Part shown: in pieces, positions 7,111 to 12,453 of the stretch
How the letters are laid out: every line of letters starts with the position of its first letter
Position numbering within the stretch: position 1 is the first letter of the stretch
From: Longimicrobium sp.
GTDB taxonomy: Bacteria; Gemmatimonadota; Gemmatimonadetes; Longimicrobiales; Longimicrobiaceae
Reading direction: 5' to 3'
NCBI RefSeq assembly: GCF_036388275.1
Contig: NZ_DASVSF010000101.1
Location: 1 to 20,786, forward strand
Length of the DNA: 20,786 nt
Translations under genes and position numbers: made by a program
Notes under the pieces: generated by a model
What the model saw: the letters and a program-made list of their open reading frames with translations, nothing else
Databases searched by the model: none
What the model was told of the DNA's origin: nothing

Positions 7111-7208
7111 TTCGTGTTGCTGCCGCACCCGGGTTTGGTGGCGGTTCTGGCTGGATCCTTTGCCCCGCGACGAGTGGCGCACAGGGCGGTTCGGTGCGCT
7201 TGGGGCTG
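7111..7208 (+). repeat. Dispersed intergenic module, decayed copy
   Basis: It carries GGCTGGATCCTTTGCCCCGCGAC, split here as GGCTGGATCC and TTTGCCCCGCGAC, followed by GGTTCGGTGCGCTTGGGGCT. These match 7488-7542 with scattered changes, while its 5' part has diverged. Copy boundaries are approximate. Confidence 0.6.
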
Positions 7209-7357
7209 AATAGAAAAAGTCCAGTTTGTCCAAATCATAAACGGCGCCCGCGAGCCCTTTTCATCCCTCAGGGTCGGCCGGAGGACGGTGAAAGACTCAG
7301 GATGACAACTATTGCCGGGCACCGAGGTGAATGCGCGCACCGCAACCCGAAGTGTAC

Positions 7358-7388
7358 CCCCTCTCCCACGCTGTTTGTGGGAGAGGGG
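7358..7388 (+). repeat. REP-like hairpin with GCTGTTT loop
   Basis: A perfect 12-bp stem CCCCTCTCCCAC (7358-7369) and GTGGGAGAGGGG (7377-7388) encloses the 7-nt loop GCTGTTT. The hairpin plus about 32 nt downstream (to 7420) reappears inverted at 20251-20311 with only a few differences. Confidence 0.85.
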
Positions 7389-7421
7389 TGGACGAGCATA
7401 AGCGAGGACGGGTGAGGGCCG

Positions 7422-7553
7422 CACGGCAGCCGAGGCCCCGGCCTTCGTGACCGCTGCCGCGCCCTGGCTGGTACGTGTCCGCGGCTGGATCCTTCGCCCC
7501 GCGACGGGCGGCGCACGGGCCGGTTCGGTGCGCTTGGGGCTCAGGATGACAGG
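7422..7553 (+). repeat. Dispersed intergenic module, well preserved copy
   Basis: Landmarks in order: CACGGCAGCCGAGGCCC, TTCGTGACCGCTGCCGCGCC, GGTACGTGTCCGCGGCTGG, ATCCTTCGCCCCGCGACGGG, GGTTCGGTGCGCTTGGGGC and TCAGGATGACAGG. Matching copies lie at 11704-11837 and 11985-12118 (same strand), and at 20402-20545 (opposite strand). Confidence 0.85.
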
Positions 7554-7594
7554 CTTGGGGGCTGCTGGAAAGTACGGGGGCGTCTCAGGAGACA

Positions 7595-7631
7595 GGAACG
7601 GGCGCCCTTGCGGGCGCCCGTTCCGTTTTCG
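7595..7631. terminator. Strong hairpin between converging transcripts, probable terminator
   Basis: A perfect 13-bp stem GGAACGGGCGCCC (7595-7607) and GGGCGCCCGTTCC (7612-7624) encloses loop TTGC. GTTTTCG follows on the plus strand. It lies 30 nt beyond the stop codon of the minus-strand outer-membrane protein gene, so it may end that transcript. The T-run favours the plus direction, from the toxin-antitoxin side, so action on both strands is possible. Confidence 0.75.
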
Positions 7632-7653
7632 TGCCGATCCAGTCCGTCGATTT

Positions 7654-9861
7654 CTACAGGGCGGCATCCAGGTACAGGTCCAGGCGCCAGCCGCGGGGGG
7701 TGCGCAGGGCGTGCGACAGGTCCATGCGGATCAGCCCGTCCAGGAAGCTGGCGCCCACCCCGGCCGAGAGCAGCCGCGGGTCGCGGGACCACGCGCTGCG
7801 CGAGCCCGCCCACCCCGCGTCACCGAAGACCACCAGCCGCGCCGCGGGCGTGGGCGTCGCCAGCTCGGCGCGGGCGCGCCAGAAGGCCGTGCCCCCCTGC
7901 AGCGCACCCTCGTAGCCGCGCACGCTCTGCGTCCCCCCCACGTACCACTCGCCCTGAGTGGGCACGTCGCCCGTGGTGGTGCCCGCGGCACCTTCCAGCG
8001 CAAACGCCAGCCGACTGGTGAACGGCGCCGTCATCCGGGCGAACACCGAGCCGCGGCCGTAGTCGAAGGTGCCCGTCTGCCCCTCGGCACCCACGCCGGT
8101 GAGCAGTTGCACGGGCGAGCGGTCGGTGCCGAACTCGCGGCGCAGCGTCAACCCGGCGCCAGCCTGGTCGGCGCGGTTCGCCGGGCGGTTGGAGCGGAAG
8201 ACGTCGCTGCCCTCCCACACGCGCGCCAGCGACAGGTCGGTGTTCTTGCTCACCCCGTGCTGGTGCTCGCCGAACAGCCGCCACGTGTACGTCCACCCGG
8301 CGGCCCGCAGCGGCTCGCCCGTGATCTCGGCGCCCGTGGCGCGGAAGTAGTCGGCCTCGTCGCGCCCCAGCAGCAGCGCCGCCACCGAGGCGCCGAAACC
8401 CAGCGCGGGCGACTCGCGGTCGAACGGGGTCAGGCGCCGGTAGCCGGCCAGCCGCGTGCGCCAGAACATCGTCTGCCGCGCGACGCCCAGCTCCACGTTG
8501 GGCTCCAGGTCGGCCAGCCCCAGGCGCACCGTGCCGTCGGCCCGCAGCGGCCCGTACGTCACTTCGGCGGCGGCGCCCAGCGACAGCCCCTCCACCCGGT
8601 TGAAGCGCATGTTCCGCAGGCTCAACAGGCTGACGTCCATCTCCGGGGCCAGGTCGCCCAGCCGCGGGGTGAGCACGCGGGCCAGCGACTCCACCTCTTC
8701 GCCGGTGATCAGCTTTCCCGCGCCCTGCGCCAGCGGCTCCGGCAGGTCGGCGCTGGCCAGCAGCGCCGCCGTGTCCGTCGGCACCTCCACCCGCCACACG
8801 CGGCACCCGCCGTTGGTGCAGTGGCACGACAGCCCGGGAGTGGCCTCGGCGTCGTCGGTGCACGCGCGCACCGCGGCGGTGTCGCTCCGCGTCGCGGCGA
8901 CATGGGCCACGCTCTGCGGCACGGGCGAGGCGGTGACTTCGTAGTCGGCATAGCTGCGCTCGAAGCGCACCGGCACCCCCGCCAGCATTCCCATGCTCAT
9001 CTGCGCGTCCACCGCCGTCAGCCGCGGAAGCCAGAACCGGTTCTGCCACAGCGCGTACTCCACCGTCACGTAGCGGATGGCGAAGCGCACGGGCCCGGCG
9101 GCGGTGATGGCGGCGGAGATGTCCTCGGCGTCTTCCCGCAGGTCGAACGGGCGCGCCGTGGTCATCACGCTGCGCACCACGCCGCCGGTGGCCGCGTCGA
9201 TCCACAGCGTGCCCCGCAGCAGCCGGAACTCGCGGCGGCGGGGGATCACCTCCAGCTGGATCATCCGCAGCTGCCCGCCGTCCTGCATGCGCACGGTGGT
9301 GGTGTCGCCCGAGCGGAAGCGGTAGTGACCCTCGCTGCCCTGCGACAGCGGGTCGATGGGCGTCATGTCGACGTTGATCGACACCTCTCTCTCGTTCGAC
9401 TCCGTGGTGTCCTTCTTTTCTTCCGTGCGCTGTGCACTGCCGCCAAAGCTGAACAGGCTGAGCTGCAGGCGGTCCGGGTCGAACGCCGGGTCGGCCGCCT
9501 CGCTCAGCAGGTCGCCGGGAAGGCTGATGCCGCTGCTGGTGGCGGGAGAGGCCTCGCGCGCGCCCAGGACACGGACGCTGCTCTGCCCGTCGCGGCGCCA
9601 ATCGATGCGCACGGCCGTTTCCTTGCCGAACAACGTGCGGTTGCGGCTGAGCGCCTCGACCGAGGCGTGCATGCGCTCGCGGGCCGTAACGCTGTACGCG
9701 TCGATGGTGCGTTCCACGCGGGCGCGGCGCTCGCGGGCGGCGGTGACGAGCGTGCGGGTGCCGGGGTCGGCGTACGCGGCCGTGGTGTCGCGCGGTGCCG
9801 GCGCGGGCGCGGCGCCGGAGGTGCCCTGGAGCAGCGCGGCCAGGACGGTGGCGAGCAGCAT
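7654..9861 (-). CDS. Outer-membrane protein with Omp85-like C-terminal barrel
   Basis: The 735-residue protein starts at the ATG at 9861 (GGAG 8 nt upstream) with a short, hydrophobic signal-like segment (about 1-18). Residues 35-310 look like a periplasmic domain with alternating beta strands, including FWLPRLTAVDAQM and RSYADYEVT, a pattern seen in LolA/RseB-like lipoprotein-binding folds; this is tentative. Residues 334-353 hold a small cysteine cluster (Cys334, 346, 348, 353). From about 410 to the end the sequence is strand-rich and contains VGGTQSVRGYEG with VRGY at 647-650, the hallmark of the Omp85 barrel's inner loop. No POTRA repeats are recognised, and the last residue is Leu rather than Phe or Trp. 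It may resemble DUF5686-type or BamA/TamA-like proteins. The export substrate or role is unknown. It diverges from the DUF2243 gene. Confidence 0.8.
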   Translation of the reverse strand: MLLATVLAALLQGTSGAAPAPAPRDTTAAYADPGTRTLVTAARERRARVERTIDAYSVTARERMHASVEALSRNRTLFGKETAVRIDWRRDGQSSVRVLGAREASPATSSGISLPGDLLSEAADPAFDPDRLQLSLFSFGGSAQRTEEKKDTTESNEREVSINVDMTPIDPLSQGSEGHYRFRSGDTTTVRMQDGGQLRMIQLEVIPRRREFRLLRGTLWIDAATGGVVRSVMTTARPFDLREDAEDISAAITAAGPVRFAIRYVTVEYALWQNRFWLPRLTAVDAQMSMGMLAGVPVRFERSYADYEVTASPVPQSVAHVAATRSDTAAVRACTDDAEATPGLSCHCTNGGCRVWRVEVPTDTAALLASADLPEPLAQGAGKLITGEEVESLARVLTPRLGDLAPEMDVSLLSLRNMRFNRVEGLSLGAAAEVTYGPLRADGTVRLGLADLEPNVELGVARQTMFWRTRLAGYRRLTPFDRESPALGFGASVAALLLGRDEADYFRATGAEITGEPLRAAGWTYTWRLFGEHQHGVSKNTDLSLARVWEGSDVFRSNRPANRADQAGAGLTLRREFGTDRSPVQLLTGVGAEGQTGTFDYGRGSVFARMTAPFTSRLAFALEGAAGTTTGDVPTQGEWYVGGTQSVRGYEGALQGGTAFWRARAELATPTPAARLVVFGDAGWAGSRSAWSRDPRLLSAGVGASFLDGLIRMDLSHALRTPRGWRLDLYLDAAL

Positions 9862-10009
9862 GTAAGGATCTCCGAAAGTGCGGTCGGGTTGACGAGGCGG
9901 GTACGGGATGGGACGCCGGCGGGTTTCAGCAGGGCGCCCGCATGTCTGCAAGGGCAACCGCCGCACCGCGAGGCCGAAATTGCGTAAGCCGATGCGCGGC
10001 ACCCCGTTG

Positions 10010-10024
10010 GCTCCTGACAGGAGC
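10010..10024. promoter_or_regulatory. 15-nt operator-like palindrome
   Basis: GCTCCTG A CAGGAGC is a perfect 7-bp inverted repeat around one central base, located between divergent genes. It is typical in size for a dimeric repressor site. The regulator is not identifiable from the window. Confidence 0.4.
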
Positions 10025-10054
10025 GCGCGCGAAAACCTGACATCGTACACGGGC

Positions 10055-10072
10055 CGGGACGTACGCGTCCCG
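10055..10072. promoter_or_regulatory. Short inverted repeat in the divergent region
   Basis: CGGGACG (10055-10061) and CGTCCCG (10066-10072) pair over 7 bp around TACG. The repeat could be a protein-binding site or an RNA hairpin in the leader of the DUF2243 gene. No T-run follows, so it is not a convincing terminator. Confidence 0.35.
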
Positions 10073-10190
10073 TGGGGAGGACACGCGCCCTTCCGTGAGG
10101 CCCGTCCGGCGGGCTCCGGGCACACCCGTTGCCCCGGACGTTCCAGCGGAAGGCTCGGGGGACGGGGAAACATAACGGGAAGCCGTATCG

Positions 10191-10664
10191 ATGAGGAACC
10201 TGCTGGGCGAGCGAACGTCGCGGGCCGGCGTGGTGATCGGGGTCGGGATGGGCGGATTCGTGGACGGCATCGTGCTGCACCAGGTCCTTCACTGGCACAA
10301 CATGGGGTCGGCCGTGCTGCCGCCCACGACCATGGAGGCGATGCAGCGCAACATGGTGTGGGATGGCCTGTTCCACGCCGGAACGTGGCTGATCACCTTC
10401 GCCGGCGTGTGGATGCTCTTCGGCGCGGCGGAGGCGCGCACCCTGCCCTCCCGCCGCGCCTTTGCCGGGCAGATGCTGATGGGCTGGGGGCTGTTCAACC
10501 TGGTGGAGGGCATCATCGACCACCACCTGCTGAACCTTCACCACGTGCGCGACCTTCCCGCGCACGTCCCGGCGTACGATTGGGCGTTCCTGGCCGTCGC
10601 GGGCGTGGGCTTCACGCTCGTGGGCCGGCTGCTGTCGCGAAAGCCTCGCGGCTGGGGCGCGTGA
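10191..10664 (+). CDS. DUF2243 integral membrane protein
   Basis: This 157-residue protein has four predicted membrane helices (about 12-32, 57-78, 90-108 and 128-147). It shows the family signature GGFVDGIVLHQVLHWHNM near the N-terminus and LFNLVEGIIDHHLLNLHHVRD between helices 3 and 4. It is rich in histidines at helix ends (His30, 34, 36, 62, 111, 112, 117, 118), which suggests metal or haem contact; that is inference. The function of the family is not established to my knowledge; I recall members near cytochrome oxidase assembly genes, but no such gene is in this window. The start ATG at 10191 is the first plausible one. It is followed 109 nt later by an L,D-transpeptidase gene on the same strand. 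Confidence 0.88.
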   Translation: MRNLLGERTSRAGVVIGVGMGGFVDGIVLHQVLHWHNMGSAVLPPTTMEAMQRNMVWDGLFHAGTWLITFAGVWMLFGAAEARTLPSRRAFAGQMLMGWGLFNLVEGIIDHHLLNLHHVRDLPAHVPAYDWAFLAVAGVGFTLVGRLLSRKPRGWGA

Positions 10665-10773
10665 CGAGCAATCGTCGCGACGGCACGGCTCGAGCACACA
10701 AGCACGGTGCGAATGGCCGCTCCGGTGGAGGATCCGCCGGGGCGGCCCTTGCGTCTACGATGAGAGAAGATCC

Positions 10774-11505
10774 ATGAAGCACAGCATCCCCACCCTCCTC
10801 GGCGCGTTGGCGCTGATCGTGGCGGGAGCCGTCGGCCCAGCGGCGGCGCAGCAGCGGGAGGCACCCGCGCGGGCGGCGAGCGTGCGCGAAGCCTCGGCGC
10901 GCGCGTCGGGACGCAGGATTGTCGTGTCCGTCGCCGACCGGCGGCTTTGGTGGATGAACGGGCGCGACACGCTCTTCGCGGCGCCCATCGCGGTGGGGAC
11001 GGGCGAGACGCTGCGGCACCGCGGGCGCGCGTGGCGGTTCGAGACGCCCCGTGGCGTGCGACGGGTGATCCGGAAGGAGGCGAACCCCGTGTGGACGCCG
11101 CCCGACTGGCACTACGTGGAGTTGGCGCGAGACAGCGGATGGTCGATGGTGCGGCTGGACCCAGGCCCCGGCGTGATGCTGGCCGACAGCACCCGGCTGG
11201 TGGTGCGGGGAGACCGCGTGGGCCGGCTGCTGCGAGACGGGACCTTCGACCCCGTGCCGGCCGACGAAGAAGTGATCTTCGGATTGACGCTGTACATGCC
11301 GCCCATCGGCACGGCGAACCGGCGGATTGCGGAGGAGCTGGGGCCGTACAAGCTGGAGCTGGGCGACGGGTACATGCTGCACGGCACGCCGCACCAGGAG
11401 TCCATCGGCCAGGCGGCCACGCACGGCTGCATCCGCCTGTCGGACGAGGCGATCACCTTCCTGTATCGTGACGTCCCGGTCGGCACGCCGGTGTACATCT
11501 ACTGA
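10774..11505 (+). CDS. Secreted L,D-transpeptidase (YkuD domain)
   Basis: This enzyme would cross-link peptidoglycan, or attach proteins to it, in the periplasm through a catalytic cysteine. The 243 residues begin with a classical signal peptide (hydrophobic core about 8-22, probable cleavage after AAA at 23-25). The YkuD domain occupies roughly 48-243: IVVSVADRRLWWMN at its start, His203-Gly204 in MLHGTP, and the catalytic ATHGCIRLSDEA block with His217 and Cys219. The domain ends VGTPVYIY as usual. An insertion at about 90-165 contains a tryptophan-rich segment (NPVWTPPDWHY), seen in the ErfK/YbiS-like subset. The ATG at 10774 is preceded by AGAGAAGA. No intrinsic terminator is obvious downstream; the next stretch is repeat DNA. 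Confidence 0.93.
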   Translation: MKHSIPTLLGALALIVAGAVGPAAAQQREAPARAASVREASARASGRRIVVSVADRRLWWMNGRDTLFAAPIAVGTGETLRHRGRAWRFETPRGVRRVIRKEANPVWTPPDWHYVELARDSGWSMVRLDPGPGVMLADSTRLVVRGDRVGRLLRDGTFDPVPADEEVIFGLTLYMPPIGTANRRIAEELGPYKLELGDGYMLHGTPHQESIGQAATHGCIRLSDEAITFLYRDVPVGTPVYIY

Positions 11506-11576
11506 AGAACTGCGGGCAACGACGGTACGGTCAGGATGGCCGGGACGGGCACTACTGCGGTCTAGGACAGCAAAGA

Positions 11577-11700
11577 CTGTCATCCAGAGGCGCGAGCGCA
11601 CCGGACCGGCCCGTACGCCACGCTTTGCGCGCCGTGGGATCTGGCTGCGGACGCCTTTCAACCTGGGCGCGGCAGCGGCACGGAGACCCGAGACGGGTGG
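11577..11700 (-). repeat. Dispersed intergenic module, reverse orientation
   Basis: It begins ACTGTCATCCAGAGGCGCGAG, here cited as ACTGTCATCC and AGAGGCGCGAG. It continues through GCGCACCGGACC, GTGGGATCTGGCTGCGGACG and GCGCGGCAGCGGCACGGAG. It is diverged from the other reverse copies at 6272-6390 and 20402-20545, and head-to-head with the copy at 11704. Confidence 0.7.
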
Positions 11701-11879
11701 GGCCCCACGGCAGCCGAGGCCTCGGCTCTCGTGACCGCTGCCGCGCCCCGGCTGGTACGTGTCCGCGGCTAGATCCTTCGCCCCGCGTGGCATGGTGTGC
11801 GGGCTGGTGCCGTGCACCTGGGGCTCAGGATGACAGGCGGTGGTGTGGCAGGAGATTGGGGGCGCGCACCTGGTTGGCT

Positions 11880-11910
11880 CCCTTCCCCCGCGCAGTTTGC
11901 GGGGGAAGGG
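11880..11910 (+). repeat. REP-like hairpin with GCAGTTT loop, copy 1
   Basis: A perfect 12-bp stem CCCTTCCCCCGC (11880-11891) and GCGGGGGAAGGG (11899-11910) encloses loop GCAGTTT. Confidence 0.85.
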
Positions 11911-12108
11911 CTGGGGATGGGGGGCGGCCGCGGCATGCGCAGGCCCGCGTCGAACCGCCACACAGCCCTGGTGTGTACCCCCTTCCCACGGCAGCCGAGG
12001 CCCCGGCCCTCGTGACCGCTGCCGCGCCCCGGCTAGTACGTGTCCGCGGCTAGATCCTTCGCCCCGCGTGGGATGGTGTGCGGGCTGGTGCCGTGCGCCT
12101 GGGGCTCA

Positions 12109-12196
12109 GGATGACAGGCGCTGGTGTGGCGGGAGATTCGGGGTGCGCACCTGGATGACAGGCGGTGGTGTGGCGGGAGATTGGGGGTGCGCACCT
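12109..12196 (+). repeat. Nested 44-bp tandem duplication
   Basis: Two 44-nt units, 12109-12152 and 12153-12196, both start GGATGACAGGCG and end GTGCGCACCT, with about two mismatches. The junction repeats the GGATGACAGG end of the dispersed module. The first composite unit has only one such segment (from 11829), so this duplication arose after the larger one or was lost there. Confidence 0.88.
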
Positions 12197-12204
12197 GGTT
12201 GCCT

Positions 12205-12235
12205 CCCTTCCCCCGCGCAGTTTGCGGGGGAAGGG
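12205..12235 (+). repeat. REP-like hairpin with GCAGTTT loop, copy 2
   Basis: Identical in stem and loop to 11880-11910: CCCTTCCCCCGC (12205-12216), GCAGTTT, GCGGGGGAAGGG (12224-12235). Confidence 0.85.
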
Positions 12236-12303
12236 CTGGGGATGGGGGGCGGCCGCGGCATGCGCCGGCCCGCGTCGAACCGCCACACAGCCCTGGTGTG
12301 TAT

Positions 12304-12336
12304 CCCCTCTCCGCACGCAGTTTGTGCGGGGAGGGG
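12304..12336 (+). repeat. REP-like hairpin, variant stem
   Basis: CCCCTCTCCGCAC (12304-12316) pairs with GTGCGGGGAGGGG (12324-12336) over 13 bp with one T-G wobble, around loop GCAGTTT. The reverse complement of this element lies at 20056-20088 with a slightly changed loop. Confidence 0.8.
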
Positions 12337-12362
12337 CCGGGGGAGGGGCGACCGAGGAATGA

Positions 12363-12399
12363 GAAGAGGCCGGCCCCGCGCTGCGAGGCCGGCCTCTTC
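12363..12399 (-). terminator. Terminator-like hairpin after the PAS-GntR gene
   Basis: A perfect 13-bp stem GAAGAGGCCGGCC (12363-12375) and GGCCGGCCTCTTC (12387-12399) encloses an 11-nt loop. It lies 48 nt past the minus-strand stop codon and begins exactly where a 9-nt tandem repeat ends. The minus strand continues TCATTCCTC after it, only weakly T-rich. Confidence 0.7.
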
Positions 12400-12453
12400 G
12401 CCTACCGTAGTTACCGTTGTGACATTGGTTACCGTCGTGACCGCTGTTACCCG
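12400..12453 (-). repeat. 9-nt tandem repeat (ACGGTNACN) containing the PAS-GntR stop codon
   Basis: Read on the minus strand, six consecutive 9-nt units are CGGGTAACA, GCGGTCACG, ACGGTAACC, AATGTCACA, ACGGTAACT and ACGGTAGGC. The first unit supplies the stop codon TAA (12449-12447), and the last ends against the terminator stem at 12399. The same unit is repeated behind the cyanophycinase gene at 19381-19416. Confidence 0.85.

Larger units (their letters stand above)
7088..7594. other. Intergenic repeat mosaic after the toxin-antitoxin genes
   Basis: No gene is supported. The stretch contains a decayed dispersed module (about 7111-7208), a fragment ending in CAGGATGACA (near 7262-7308), a hairpin (7358-7388) and a full module copy (7422-7553), all reading in the plus direction. 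No T-run terminator is obvious directly after the antitoxin gene. Confidence 0.7.
9862..10190. other. Divergent regulatory region between the outer-membrane protein and DUF2243 genes
   Basis: This 329-nt stretch must carry the promoters of two diverging genes. I see no confident -35/-10 pair. It contains a 15-nt palindrome (10010-10024) and a hairpin (10055-10072). The minus-strand gene has GGAG close to its start; the plus-strand gene has GGGAAG about 8 nt before its ATG. Confidence 0.55.
11704..12309 (+). repeat. Tandem duplication of a ~281-bp composite repeat unit
   Basis: Unit 1 (11704-11984) and unit 2 (11985 to about 12309) each begin CCCACGGCAGCCGAGGC. They then run through the dispersed module (to GGATGACAGG), a CCCTTCCCCCGC hairpin (11880-11910 and 12205-12235), the block GGGGCGGCCGCGGCATGCGC, and CCACACAGCCCTGGTGTGTA. 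The two units differ by few substitutions; unit 2 is longer because of an extra 44-bp copy. Low divergence points to recent duplication. Confidence 0.9.
11506..12362. other. Dense intergenic repeat mosaic
   Basis: No gene is supported across this stretch. It is built from an inverted module copy, a tandem duplication of a composite unit of about 281 bp, a nested 44-bp duplication, and three hairpins. It separates the plus-strand L,D-transpeptidase gene from the converging PAS-GntR gene. Confidence 0.8.

Noticed and set aside
7447..9987. 846-residue open frame on the plus strand opposite the outer-membrane protein
   Set aside because: Composition is Arg/Ala/Gly/His-rich with no motif. The minus frame has a signal segment, strand pattern and VRGY motif. 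It also runs through repeat DNA at 7447-7553.
10612..11961. 449-residue minus-strand frame through the L,D-transpeptidase and repeat DNA
   Set aside because: It is antisense to a clear YkuD gene and its other half is intergenic repeat.
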